DNA from: an uncultured delta proteobacterium
GTDB lineage: Bacteria > Desulfobacterota > Desulfobulbia > Desulfobulbales > Desulfocapsaceae
NCBI GenBank assembly: GCA_903901335.1
Contig: CAIUQR010000141.1
Coordinates: 1-64,000 of the forward strand
Length of the DNA stretch: 64,000 nt
Direction: 5' to 3'
In this document: positions 34,731 through 44,181 of the stretch, in pieces
How the letters are laid out: the number at the start of each line of letters is the position of its first letter
How positions within the stretch are numbered: the first letter of the stretch is position 1
Translations under genes and position numbers: made by a program
The notes under the pieces: generated by a model
Databases searched by the model: none
Seen by the model: only the letters and a program-made list of their open reading frames with translations
Told to the model about the DNA's origin: nothing

Positions 34731-37270
34731 CGTTGCCACAGAATTCGGGCGTCTTCCAGCGGCATTGCAACTCCGTCGCAATGCGGAATCACTCGGGCAG
34801 TATAGTCAGCCGTTGGGCGATCAGCGGGCACGGCCATGCAGTACACATACCCCCCTGATGCGCCCACCATCCGGCGGTCTCTCTGCATCTCCTGCCGTAT
34901 CGAACTACTGCCTCTTCCCTCTGCACAGAGTTCCACTCGAACCGCATCGGGGTCGAGGTCATTGAGATAGACCTGAACCTCATACACGTGCTGCTCACCT
35001 TTGGTCTCCACCTTCACTTCACCGAAACGCAGCGTCGTCCATTTCTGTTCCAGTCTCTGCTGCCAATCGACTATTTGCCTGCCTGTTGCGCCGTTATCGG
35101 CAATGCGGACATGGTAGGCAGCAGCAGCGGGGAGGTAGTGTTGCTCAGTATATTCTCTCACCGCTCGACTGGCGCAAAAGCGAGGCGTCAACCGGGCCAT
35201 GCTTTCCCGCATTCGCGCTATCCAGGCGGTGGGAATGCCCTGTTCGTCGCGGCTGTAGAACTCAGGGACTACCTCGCGTTCGAGCAGGTCGTAGAGCATC
35301 TCCGCTTCAACAGCGTCCCAGGCCGGATCATCGCCATGTTCCTGACCATCCCCCAGTGCCCAGCCCAGATCCGGGGCATAGGCTTCGGCCCACCAGCCGT
35401 CTAATTCCGAAAGATTGATGCCACCGTTGACAAGCACCTTCATACCGCTGGTGCCGCAGGCCTCCCATGGTCGCCGTGGTGTGTTGATCCAGACATCCAC
35501 TCCCTGGACCAGGTGCTGTGTCAAATGCATGTCGTAGTCGCTGAGGAAAATCACATGAAGACGGGTCTCAGGCCGCCTGATGAAATGCATCCATTCCTGA
35601 ATCAGAGCCTGTCCCTCCTGGTCCGCCGGATGGGCCTTACCGGCCAGGATGAGTTGCACCGGGTGCTGTGAATGTGTCAACAGACGAATCAATCGCTCCG
35701 GGTCGTGCAGCAGCAGATTCGGTCTTTTGTAGGTCGCAAAGCGCCGTGCAAAACCCAGTGTCAACACATTGGGATTAAAGATATGGCTCGCCCTGTCGAT
35801 CATCGTGGCCGACGCTCCAAATGTGGCCAGTTGCAGGGACAATCGCCTGCGGGCGTATGCCACAAGAGACTTGCTGGCAGCAATGCGAAATTTCCAGAGG
35901 TCGACGTCTGAGACACGGCGAATGTCCCGCTCAAGGGTTTCGGTCGTCCCCCGCCAGCGCTCTTTTCCACAGGTGTTCGTCCACAGATCATCGGCCGGAG
36001 CCGAGTCCCAGGTCGGCATATGGACTCCGTTGGTTACATATCCGACCGGGATTTCGTCCTGCGGCCAGTGGGGAAAAAGAGGCGCAAAGAGGTGTCGGCT
36101 GACTTCTCCATGTAATCGACTGACGCCATTCACCGCCCCGCTGCCCCGGAATGCCAGATAGGCCATATTGAAACTCTCCGATACGTCATTCGGGTTTCGA
36201 CGACCAAGGGCCAGCAGGTCGTGGAGGGTTATGCCGAGCTTCTGATCGGCATAACCACCGAGATATTGCTCGATGAGGGCTGGTGCGAAACGATCAAAGC
36301 CTGCGGCTACTGCCGTGTGGGTGGTAAAGAGATTTCCCGCTCGGGTGGCGGCCAGCGCGACGTCGAAGGGCTGACCTGTCTCCTGCATGAAACTGCAGGC
36401 GCGCTCCAATACGGCAAAGGCGGCATGTCCTTCATTCAGATGGCAGACCTCCGGTTGAATGCCGAGGGCCACCAGCAGCCGCCAGCCGCCGATTCCAAGG
36501 AGCAGTTCCTGTTTGAGGCGCAGCTCAGGCCCGCCGCCATATAGCTCGCTGGTAATCCCTCGATGAGCGGGGAAGTTCGCAGCGTCATTGCTGTCCAGCA
36601 GATACAATTTGACTCGACCGACCTGGACCTGCCAGGCGCGCAGCCAGACCGAATACCCCGGCAAGGCGACCTCCAGACGCAACCATTCACCGTTTGGGTG
36701 GCGCAATGGCGTAATCGGCAACTGTCCGGGGTCGTTATAGGGAAAGAGGGCCTGTTGCGCGCCGTCCTTGTCAATCACCTGGCGAAAATAACCCTGCTGG
36801 TACAAAAGCCCAATACCGACTACCGGCACGCCCAGGTCGCTTGCGGCTTTGAGCTGATCTCCCGCCACGTTGCCAAGGCCGCCCGAAAAGATGGGCAGAG
36901 CATCGCTCAACATAAATTCCATGCTGAAATAAGCTATACAGGTCAGCGGACTCTCTGCGTGATGTTGCTGAAACCAGGCAGGTGCCTCCACCTCGTGCCG
37001 CCTGGTCTGCACCAGGCCATCGACGTTTTTGCGAAAAACCGGATCGGCCAGCACACTCTCGATCCTGTCGCGTGAGACCGTCTGCAGGACCACCCAGGGG
37101 TTATGCGTGATTTCCCACAGTTTGGGATCAAGCTGCCGCCACACTTCGTCGGTGCCATGATCCCAGGACCAGTGCATATCGAGTGCCAGCTCAGCCAGGG
37201 AATCGAACCCCTCGATTTCCGTGGGGAGGAGATTGTAAATCGGATGACTAACGCGAGTTTGTTTGCTCAT
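34727..37270 (-). CDS. glgP: alpha-glucan (glycogen/maltodextrin) phosphorylase
   Basis: 847 aa. N-terminal DUF3417-like domain (about 10-110, typical of the Thermotoga/Mycobacterium GlgP type), then the phosphorylase core with YFSMEF, PIFSGGLGNVAGDQLKAASD, and the pyridoxal-phosphate motif EACGTSGMKVLVNGGINLSE. It releases glucose-1-phosphate from glycogen. Downstream coupling to ackA and xfp, and pgm upstream by 14 bases, gives a complete route from glycogen into the phosphoketolase shunt. Confidence 0.95.
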   Translation of the reverse strand: MSKQTRVSHPIYNLLPTEIEGFDSLAELALDMHWSWDHGTDEVWRQLDPKLWEITHNPWVVLQTVSRDRIESVLADPVFRKNVDGLVQTRRHEVEAPAWFQQHHAESPLTCIAYFSMEFMLSDALPIFSGGLGNVAGDQLKAASDLGVPVVGIGLLYQQGYFRQVIDKDGAQQALFPYNDPGQLPITPLRHPNGEWLRLEVALPGYSVWLRAWQVQVGRVKLYLLDSNDAANFPAHRGITSELYGGGPELRLKQELLLGIGGWRLLVALGIQPEVCHLNEGHAAFAVLERACSFMQETGQPFDVALAATRAGNLFTTHTAVAAGFDRFAPALIEQYLGGYADQKLGITLHDLLALGRRNPNDVSESFNMAYLAFRGSGAVNGVSRLHGEVSRHLFAPLFPHWPQDEIPVGYVTNGVHMPTWDSAPADDLWTNTCGKERWRGTTETLERDIRRVSDVDLWKFRIAASKSLVAYARRRLSLQLATFGASATMIDRASHIFNPNVLTLGFARRFATYKRPNLLLHDPERLIRLLTHSQHPVQLILAGKAHPADQEGQALIQEWMHFIRRPETRLHVIFLSDYDMHLTQHLVQGVDVWINTPRRPWEACGTSGMKVLVNGGINLSELDGWWAEAYAPDLGWALGDGQEHGDDPAWDAVEAEMLYDLLEREVVPEFYSRDEQGIPTAWIARMRESMARLTPRFCASRAVREYTEQHYLPAAAAYHVRIADNGATGRQIVDWQQRLEQKWTTLRFGEVKVETKGEQHVYEVQVYLNDLDPDAVRVELCAEGRGSSSIRQEMQRDRRMVGASGGYVYCMAVPADRPTADYTARVIPHCDGVAMPLEDARILWQR

Positions 37271-37284
37271 GGTTTCTCTTTTAT

Positions 37285-38958
37285 TTATAGCTCAGACAGA
37301 ACCACTAGCTGCGAGGACACGGCCAGTGCCTCGCCAACGATCGTCTGCGCTTCCTCCAGGATCCGGCCCAGATGATCAGCCCCCTGGAAACTCTCGGCGT
37401 AGATCTTGTAGATGTCCTCCGTCCCTGACGGACGCGCCGCAAACCATCCGTTCTCGGTTATCACCTTCAACCCCCCGATGGGTGCGCCGTTCCCCGGCGC
37501 CTCGGTAAGGACGGCCAGGATTTTTTCACCTGCCAATTCGGTGGATTTGACCAGCCGAGCTGAGAGTTTCGCCAGCAGCTCCTTTTGCTCCGGAGTGGCC
37601 GGCGCCTCAACGCGTTCGTAATGCGGCTCGCCGAACTCATGCGTGAGTGTGTGGTAGATCTCACCCGGATCGCGGCCCATCCGCGCCATGATCTCCGCCG
37701 CCAGCAAAGCCGGGACAATGCCGTCTTTGTCCGTCGTCCAGACACTGCCGTCCAGACGGGCAAAAGAGACTCCCGCACTCTCTTCGCCACCGAAACCAAG
37801 CGTACCGTCCAAAAGACCGTCAACAAACCACTTAAATCCTACCGGCACCTCGTAGAGGTCCCGGCCAAGGCTTGCTGTGATCCGGTCGATCATCCGGCTG
37901 CTGACCACCGTCTTGCCGACCGCAGCCTTCTTGCTCCATTTCAGCCGGTGCTGAAAGAGATAGAAGACGGCCACGGACAGGTAATGGTTGGGAGGCAGCA
38001 ATCCTGCGCTCCGGGTGACAATCCCGTGCCGGTCATGATCGGTGTCACAGGCAAGGCAAAGATCAAAGCGGTCCTTCATTGCTATCAATCGCTGCATCGC
38101 ATAGGGTGAGGATGGGTCCATGCGGATCTGACCATCCCAATCCACCGTCATGAAGCGGAAGGTGGGATCGATGTCCTCATTGACAACTGTAAGGTTCAAC
38201 CCGTAACGCTCGGCAATCGCCCCCCAATAATGGACTCCGGCACCGCCCAGCGGATCGACCCCCAGGTTGATCCCGGCACCGCTGATGACATCCATGTCGA
38301 GCACATTGGCAAGGTCGGCAATATAGGTATTGAGATAGTCGTAGCAGTGCGTCGTAAGGGCTCGAAGAGCCTTCTCGTAAGAAATCCGTTTCAGACCTTT
38401 GAGACCGTTTTCGAGAAACTCATTGGCCTTGGCCTCAATCCAGGAGGTTACGGCAGACCCCGCCGGACCGCCGTGCGGGGGATTGTATTTGATACCGCCG
38501 TCGTGGGGCGGATTATGGGACGGGGTGATGATGATGCCGTCGGCGAGCCCGATCCTGCGCCCGCGGTTGTAGGTAAGAATTGCATGGGAAACGGCAGGGG
38601 TCGGGGTATATTCATCACCCTGTGCAATCATGACCTCCACGCCATTTGCCGCCAGCACCTCCAGCACCCCGGCATGCGCCGGCACCGAAAGGGCATGTGT
38701 GTCCATGCCGAGAAAAAGCGGGCCATCTATCATCTGCTGCTCCCGATACAGGCAGATGGCCTGACTGATGGCGAGGATATGCTGTTCATTGAACCCCTTG
38801 TCAAAAGGGCAACCACGGTGTCCCGAGGTGCCGAAGGCCACCCGTTGCTCCGGCACCGTTGGATCAGGCGTCATTGTATAGTAGGCCGTGACCAGTTCGG
38901 GTACGCGGACAAGCATTGATTGTTCGGCAGGTTTTCCTGCATAAGGGCTTATAGTCAT
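37285..38958 (-). CDS. pgm: phosphoglucomutase (alpha-D-glucose phosphate-specific)
   Basis: 557 aa. Signatures: VAFGTSGHRGCPFD at the N-terminus, catalytic Ser in ITPSHNPPHDGG, metal loop CDTDHDRHG, substrate loop GGEESAGVSF and the phosphate-binding ARPSGTEDIYKIYAES. It interconverts glucose-1-P and glucose-6-P. It lies 14 bases before glgP in the same operon, linking glycogen phosphorolysis to hexose phosphate. Confidence 0.96.
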   Translation of the reverse strand: MTISPYAGKPAEQSMLVRVPELVTAYYTMTPDPTVPEQRVAFGTSGHRGCPFDKGFNEQHILAISQAICLYREQQMIDGPLFLGMDTHALSVPAHAGVLEVLAANGVEVMIAQGDEYTPTPAVSHAILTYNRGRRIGLADGIIITPSHNPPHDGGIKYNPPHGGPAGSAVTSWIEAKANEFLENGLKGLKRISYEKALRALTTHCYDYLNTYIADLANVLDMDVISGAGINLGVDPLGGAGVHYWGAIAERYGLNLTVVNEDIDPTFRFMTVDWDGQIRMDPSSPYAMQRLIAMKDRFDLCLACDTDHDRHGIVTRSAGLLPPNHYLSVAVFYLFQHRLKWSKKAAVGKTVVSSRMIDRITASLGRDLYEVPVGFKWFVDGLLDGTLGFGGEESAGVSFARLDGSVWTTDKDGIVPALLAAEIMARMGRDPGEIYHTLTHEFGEPHYERVEAPATPEQKELLAKLSARLVKSTELAGEKILAVLTEAPGNGAPIGGLKVITENGWFAARPSGTEDIYKIYAESFQGADHLGRILEEAQTIVGEALAVSSQLVVLSEL

Positions 38959-38997
38959 GGCTCTGAATCCCGTTTCAATGGCTGACCACCGATTCGA

Positions 38998-39510
38998 TTA
39001 CTGATGGTGTTCCAACGTCTCCGAACCGGTACGGTTAAGGATTTCTTTGGCATGGGTTATATCCTCTTTAGAACCGTGGCCAATAAGGACAAACTTGCCG
39101 GACTTGAGCGCTGTCTCGTACCGCAATATGCTGTCCTTGGGAATACCGAGGCTGTACAGACCGGCTCCAACCGCGCTCAGACCACCCACCACAATCGCGC
39201 CTTCCAGTGCCCCGACAATCCAGCTGACCAGGGGCCCCGCCACCAGAACCTGCCCTAAACCGGGAATCCAGAAGAACGCGGAACCCAACAGAAATCCCCA
39301 TAGTCCACCCCAGAAAGCACCTGTTTTACCCCAGGCCTTCATCCTGTCGCCGATATTGTAGTAGCCGACCACATGCTCATCTGTATGATAGTCGCGTCCA
39401 ATAATTGACAATTTCTTCATATCGAAACCGGATTGCTGGAGTTCCTTAACGGCCGTTTCGGCGGCTGTATGAGATGGATAGGTCGCTACGATTGAATTGT
39501 TACTGTCCAT
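38998..39510 (-). CDS. general stress protein 17M-like membrane-associated protein
   Basis: 170 aa. An N-terminal ferredoxin-like domain (VATYPSHTAAETAVKELQQS, DMKKLSIIGRDYHTDE) is followed by a glycine-rich hydrophobic hairpin (GAFWGGLWGFLLGSAFFWIPGLG, VGALEGAIVVGGLSAVGAGL) and a C-terminal KSGKFVLIGHG strand. This is the general-stress 17M (YflT-like)/DUF1269 type. First gene after sigma-54 promoter 5, so the whole glycogen-acetate operon is behind a stress gene. Confidence 0.8.
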   Translation of the reverse strand: MDSNNSIVATYPSHTAAETAVKELQQSGFDMKKLSIIGRDYHTDEHVVGYYNIGDRMKAWGKTGAFWGGLWGFLLGSAFFWIPGLGQVLVAGPLVSWIVGALEGAIVVGGLSAVGAGLYSLGIPKDSILRYETALKSGKFVLIGHGSKEDITHAKEILNRTGSETLEHHQ

Positions 39511-39592
39511 GTGTCTCTTCCTTTCGCTGTTGAGTGAATCATGTTTTGTTACATGATCTATTATGTAAACATTGGTGGGACTACTCTTTTAA

Positions 39593-39608
39593 AGCAATCA
39601 TTGTGCCA
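39593..39608 (-). promoter_or_regulatory. sigma-54 promoter 5 (-24/-12)
   Basis: Minus-strand TGGCACAATGATTGCT, identical to promoters 2 and 7. It is 83 bases upstream of the general-stress gene and should drive the block down to 28012. Confidence 0.88.
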
Positions 39609-39708
39609 GGTTTTAGACACGCGGACCATGTCATCCATCATTCTGCTATTTAAGGAAAAAATATCGAAAAAGGATGTGCGGGAAGGTCATTAACGGCTAT
39701 GGAGGAAG

Positions 39709-39740
39709 GGTCATATTTGCCCAAGTGGTCATCTGTGACC
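39709..39740 (-). promoter_or_regulatory. enhancer-type upstream site 5
   Basis: GGTCATATTTGCCC then GGTCATCTGTGACC, 100 bases upstream of promoter 5. A further conserved block, CCATCATTCTGCTATTTAA, lies between them at 39635-39653. Confidence 0.82.
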
Positions 39741-39844
39741 ACTTCCGGGGTCCGTGGTGGTTTGCATGGCAGATAGTCGGCGCAGCCTGAAAACAACAAC
39801 GGACGAAAAACTTTTTATTGGCTCACTGACCGGGTAGCGCTGCG

Positions 39845-40777
39845 TCAATTTGTACCCTTGGATTTTTCTTTAGTCTGCCATGTCTCTATTTCTATAAATA
39901 TGCGTTTGACGTGCGGATAGGCTTGTTTGATCGCCGTGTCCAATCCTGCCACGGTTACCTCAACGTCTGTGGCAGAAATCGGGTCAACAAAATCGACGCT
40001 GATATTCACGAGAATAAAGTCAGGCCCCATATGCATGGTCAATACTTCATTGACGTGTTTGATTTCTTTATAGGAACAGGCGATTTCCCGTATCCCTTGG
40101 ACAACCTCTTTGTTGGCGCTCTCCCCGATCAACAGGCTTTTTGTCTCGGATGCGAGCAATAGGGCGGTTCCCGCCAGTATCAATCCGATCATGACGGCTC
40201 CTGCCGCGTCATAAACAGGGTTTTCGGTTATATCGCTGATAACAATTCCCAGAAATGCGATGACAAGACCGATGATTGCGGCGGAATCCTCCATCAACAC
40301 GATAAAAACGGATGGATCTTTCCCTCTGTGAATAGCCCGAATATAGCCCCAGGCTCCTTTTGATTTGCCGAATTCCGTAAGAGCGATGTACCAGCTGATT
40401 CCTTCAAAAACTATGGCCAGGCCGATAACGGCGTAGTTGACGTACGGATTCTTCACCGGCACCGGAGAGACGAGATGATCAATCCCCTTGTACATTGAAA
40501 GTCCCGCGCCACCTGCAAAGAGGACCATGGCCACAACAAAGCTCCAGAAATAAATCTCCTTGCCATGACCGAAAGGAAATTGGTTGTCGGCAGGCATCTT
40601 TGCCCGCCGTAAGCCATACAAAAGCAGAATTTCGTTGCCTGTGTCGGCGACCGAATGGACCGCTTCCGAGAGCATGGCCGAACTTCCGGTCATAACGGCA
40701 GCAACGACTTTGGATATTGCTATCAGGCAATTTCCAGCCAGGGCTGCGTAGATAACCTTTCGAGGAGAGGTCATCAT
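39845..40777 (-). CDS. cation diffusion facilitator family transporter
   Basis: 310 aa. CDF fold with SSAMLSEAVHSVADTGNEILLL (the HxxxD metal site of TM2), FGHGKEIYFWS and a second metal site in ESAAIIGLVIAFLGI (given here as MEDSAAIIGL). The C-terminal cytoplasmic domain is present (HVNEVLTMHMGPDFILVNIS). Exports divalent cations such as Zn, Fe or Mn by proton antiport; the FGHG/MEDS type is closest to the Fe/Zn-type CDFs without certainty. Start chosen at ATG 40777. It is the last gene of the long block from 56158. Confidence 0.85.
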   Translation of the reverse strand: MMTSPRKVIYAALAGNCLIAISKVVAAVMTGSSAMLSEAVHSVADTGNEILLLYGLRRAKMPADNQFPFGHGKEIYFWSFVVAMVLFAGGAGLSMYKGIDHLVSPVPVKNPYVNYAVIGLAIVFEGISWYIALTEFGKSKGAWGYIRAIHRGKDPSVFIVLMEDSAAIIGLVIAFLGIVISDITENPVYDAAGAVMIGLILAGTALLLASETKSLLIGESANKEVVQGIREIACSYKEIKHVNEVLTMHMGPDFILVNISVDFVDPISATDVEVTVAGLDTAIKQAYPHVKRIFIEIETWQTKEKSKGTN

Positions 40778-40829
40778 GCCTTTCGGGTCTCTTTGATCGG
40801 AAGCATCATATCTCAATGTCCAGGTTTTT

Positions 40830-41699
40830 CTAGCCGGTCAATTTTTCGGATGTACGCTCCAGTTCCACGATGACCTGGGCGCCAAGCAGCAGGATTACCG
40901 CGACGACCTCAATGCTTATCAGAGCCACCACCGTTATGGCAATGGAACCGTAAATGACATTAACCATGGATACGGTCGCGTAATACCAGATCAGCACACG
41001 ACGGGTGATCTCCCATAAAACCGTTGCGATCAGCCCCCCGATGAGTGCGTGACGAAACCTGACCTGCACCACGGGCATAACCAGATAGATGGAGGTGAGT
41101 ACCAGCACCTCGCCGACTATCCCCAGGAAAGACAATGCAACTCCGGTTGCGCCGCCGAGGTTCAGACTCCATCCAAGAATTGTCAGATGTCTGCTTTCCA
41201 GGGTCGCTATAGCACCCACAATAAACGACACAAGCACGATACCGAGCCCCATCACAAAGATATATACATAGGGAATAATTGCGGAAATGAAAAACCTGCG
41301 TCGTATAATCCTGTCCTGCTGATGAAAGATCACCGACATGGCGTTTTCAAGCATCGAGAAAGCTGCAGAGCTGAAAAACAACATGACCAGAAAGCCGATG
41401 ATACCGACCACCTTGCGGTGTTCAAGGAATGCATTCGCCTGTTCGGTCAGCGTTGCCGCATAGCCGGGGACCGCCATTTCCAGGTAGGTAGACAAGGTAA
41501 GAATCAACTGCCGCTCTTCAATAAATTGTGTAAGCACAATCAGGGCAAGGATTGACAGGGGCACAATTGACAGCAGGGTATAATACGCAACAGCCCCGGC
41601 GAGTAAGAGACCCTTGTTGGAAAGAAAACCACGCCCAACCCGCAGCAGGAAATCGAAGAGACGAAGTATCAATTGAGAGGTATTTTGTCGTCTGTTCAT
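40830..41699 (-). CDS. YihY/virulence factor BrkB family membrane protein
   Basis: 289 aa with about six transmembrane helices. The N-terminal GAVAYYTLLSIVPLSILALIVL segment and the central VVQVRFRHALIGGLIATVLWEI are BrkB/YihY family hallmarks. Role unclear: often called a putative inner-membrane transporter or lipid-related protein. It follows the Mla-type lipid-transport genes by 56 bases, which favours an envelope-lipid role. Confidence 0.87.
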   Translation of the reverse strand: MNRRQNTSQLILRLFDFLLRVGRGFLSNKGLLLAGAVAYYTLLSIVPLSILALIVLTQFIEERQLILTLSTYLEMAVPGYAATLTEQANAFLEHRKVVGIIGFLVMLFFSSAAFSMLENAMSVIFHQQDRIIRRRFFISAIIPYVYIFVMGLGIVLVSFIVGAIATLESRHLTILGWSLNLGGATGVALSFLGIVGEVLVLTSIYLVMPVVQVRFRHALIGGLIATVLWEITRRVLIWYYATVSMVNVIYGSIAITVVALISIEVVAVILLLGAQVIVELERTSEKLTG

Positions 41700-41755
41700 G
41701 ATTGGAAAAGAGTTTCACCAGAGAGCCAATTGTGGGACGGACATTGTCCGCAGAG

Positions 41756-42421
41756 CTATTTCAGCTGTATCTTTTGTAAGTTGCCGGATTCCTGCGCACA
41801 AAACGCGGCAAGCTCGTCAATGACCATCCGCACCGCACTATTGGCCGCGAGCACGCCCCCATACGGATCTTCACTGGAGGCCGGCACGATTGCATCAAAC
41901 TCCCTCCAGGCGACGACCTGACGTGTTGCAGTGTCGATAAGATGCGCGCGGAGCGTGAAATGGGCACGACTCGGAATGGTCAGGAATTCATGCTGCAGTC
42001 GCACGATTTCTACATCCAGACGCAGTTGACCGAAAGCGCTGGTGGGCGATTGCACGACTGCGGTGAATTGACCGCTGCGTTCCAGTGCAGCCACGATCAG
42101 CGGCGACAGAATACTTGCTGGTGGATCAACCCATTGGCTCTGTCTGAAATATTCGAGTTTGTGCGCCTGGCGTACATAGATGATCTGCCGGCCATCGAAG
42201 CCGGCAGCAGCACGAGGAATGCTCACAATCAGCGTCGGCGCACCATTTTTCACCTGCGGCGGACTCTGTACCACCTGTTGTGGACTGTCGAAAGAGAACA
42301 ACTCCGGTGGTGGCGGGTTGGCATTGAATAGCATGGAACAGCCACACAACATGGATGCGGCCAGAGCGATGGCAACGAAACGGACCCGTTTGAATCTGCC
42401 TGGGAGTGATGTGTTGGTCAT
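41756..42421 (-). CDS. ABC-type transport auxiliary lipoprotein (PqiC/LetC-like)
   Basis: 221 aa. Lipobox AASMLCGCSML, then the PqiC/DUF330 domain (PTLIVSIPRAAAGFDGRQII, RQSQWVDPPASILSPLIVAAL, GQLRLDVEIVRLQHEF). It acts as the outer-membrane lipoprotein end of an MCE-type lipid transporter. The ATG overlaps the stop of the MlaD gene (ATGA), so the two are coupled. Confidence 0.85.
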   Translation of the reverse strand: MTNTSLPGRFKRVRFVAIALAASMLCGCSMLFNANPPPPELFSFDSPQQVVQSPPQVKNGAPTLIVSIPRAAAGFDGRQIIYVRQAHKLEYFRQSQWVDPPASILSPLIVAALERSGQFTAVVQSPTSAFGQLRLDVEIVRLQHEFLTIPSRAHFTLRAHLIDTATRQVVAWREFDAIVPASSEDPYGGVLAANSAVRMVIDELAAFCAQESGNLQKIQLK

Positions 42422-43356
42422 GGCGATGTATTTTCTCCTGGTCCCAGAGGTACCGGTTGCAGACCTCGCAGCAGGCTGCTTGGATTATGATCGGTTTGGT
42501 CGCTCAGACGTCGAAGAGAGGCTGACAGGACGTTTAATTCGCCCAACAGCCGTTCAATTTCCGGTAGCGTTTCTCCCGTGAATTGACGTACGCCGGTGCC
42601 CACTTCCTGAGCGGTTTTTTTGGTGCTGGTGGCAGCGATACTGGTTTCGTTTGCCATCTTTTCCAGCGCATCGGCACTTTTGCTGATGTGGGCAAGCATT
42701 GGGTCGATATGAGCAGCCGTGCGTGCAGTTTGGTCGGCAGTTTTTGCAGCGTTGGCGATGAGACTGGCTATTTCCGTTTTTTGGGAAGCAATTGTGTCCA
42801 GCACAAGAGAGGTGTTCGCAAGAATCCTTTTAACCTCCCCCCGGTTCTCGTCATCAAACAAGGCATTAATGTTGGCCGCGGTACGGTCAAGGTTGGCGAG
42901 CACTGTGGTCAGGACATTTTCCAGTCGTGCGCTTAAAGACGGCCTGGTACGGATGACTGGGTATTGTTGGCCGGGGGCTGCCACCAGAGGCAGCGAACTA
43001 GGCGCACCACCCCGTAATTCAACATAAGCGATACCGGTCAGTCCCTGCGTCTTTAAAACGGCCTCGGTGTCCACTTTTATCGGTGTTCCCTGCTCAATTG
43101 CAAAAATCAGCTGTACTTCCTGCGGGTCGGATGGATTGAGCTGGATTGTCCGTACTTTTCCGATATCGACCCCGAGATATTTAACGGGTGCATCCACATT
43201 GAGACCAGCCACCGATTCATTGACAATGGCCATGTAGAGGTCGTAGTGTTTTTTGCCTCCCGCGCCGACCGCAAGCCACAATATGGCTACGACGAGGACT
43301 GCGCTGAGGGCAAGCACGAATACTCCGACAGCTGCGTAGTTCACTTTTGAGTCCAC
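42418..43356 (-). CDS. MCE-domain lipid-binding protein (MlaD family)
   Basis: 312 aa. One N-terminal transmembrane helix (VGVFVLALSAVLVVAILWL), an MCE domain (about 38-125: VAGLNVDAPVKYLGVDIGKV, GLTGIAYVELRGG) and a long helical tail (about 150-290) with coiled-coil character, likely the channel-forming or tether region. Periplasmic substrate-binding part of a phospholipid ABC transporter. Confidence 0.88.
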   Translation of the reverse strand: MDSKVNYAAVGVFVLALSAVLVVAILWLAVGAGGKKHYDLYMAIVNESVAGLNVDAPVKYLGVDIGKVRTIQLNPSDPQEVQLIFAIEQGTPIKVDTEAVLKTQGLTGIAYVELRGGAPSSLPLVAAPGQQYPVIRTRPSLSARLENVLTTVLANLDRTAANINALFDDENRGEVKRILANTSLVLDTIASQKTEIASLIANAAKTADQTARTAAHIDPMLAHISKSADALEKMANETSIAATSTKKTAQEVGTGVRQFTGETLPEIERLLGELNVLSASLRRLSDQTDHNPSSLLRGLQPVPLGPGENTSP

Positions 43357-43358
43357 GT

Positions 43359-44180
43359 TTATTCCTTGTTGAGTTTTTGGGCCTGCTCTTGCGCCGTTCG
43401 GCCGCGCGGACCATCGAAATATCCGCGAATGATGGGGTGATCCATCTGTGACAGTTCCATCATAGACCCCAGCCCCACCACCTTGCCTTCGCCAAGCACT
43501 GCAACACGATCAGTGACTTGCCATAACAGGTCCAGATCGTGCGTAATGATCACGATGGTCGAGCGATATAAATCATGCAGGGTGCGCACCAGCGTGTCTA
43601 TGCCACCGGCACCACCGGGATCCAGACCTGCGGTTGGTTCATCGAGAAAGAGCAGCTCGGGATCGAAGGCCAGCGCACGGGCCAGGGATGCCCGTTTAAG
43701 CATGCCTCCGCTCAGCTCAGGTGGATACTGCAGCCCTGTCTCCGGCTTCAGACCGCTCAAGGTGAGCTTCCAGGCCGCCAATTCGTTGATCAGTGTGTCA
43801 TCCAGGCGGGTGTGTTCACGCAGCGGCAGCCCGATATTGTCGAGGACATTGAGCGTGCCGAACAGGCCGCCGTGCTGAAACATGACGCCCCAACGCTGGC
43901 GTAAAATCATTGCCTCTTCCTCAGAAATTGTCTGGAGGTCGGCACCGAGAATTTTTATCGAGCCGGAAGAGGGACGGTGCAGCATAATCATTTCACGCAG
44001 CAGTGTCGATTTGCCCGATCCGCTGCCGCCGACGATGGCGAATATCTCACCGCGCCGCACATCCAGATCCAGATCGGTATGCACACTATGGGTGCCGAAG
44101 CGGGTGCAGACCTTGCGCATCTCTATCACATTCGGGGTATTGGCCTGAGCGGCATCGGTTTGACCGGTTACGGCATCCAT
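43359..44180 (-). CDS. ABC transporter ATP-binding protein (MlaF family)
   Basis: 273 aa. Walker A GGSGSGKST, signature LSGGMLKRASLARA, Walker B LLFLDEPTAGLDP and the switch His in VIITHDLD. It energises the MlaE-MlaD lipid transporter. ATG 44180 lies directly after the MlaE stop. Confidence 0.9.
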   Translation of the reverse strand: MDAVTGQTDAAQANTPNVIEMRKVCTRFGTHSVHTDLDLDVRRGEIFAIVGGSGSGKSTLLREMIMLHRPSSGSIKILGADLQTISEEEAMILRQRWGVMFQHGGLFGTLNVLDNIGLPLREHTRLDDTLINELAAWKLTLSGLKPETGLQYPPELSGGMLKRASLARALAFDPELLFLDEPTAGLDPGGAGGIDTLVRTLHDLYRSTIVIITHDLDLLWQVTDRVAVLGEGKVVGLGSMMELSQMDHPIIRGYFDGPRGRTAQEQAQKLNKE

Positions 44181-44181
44181 A

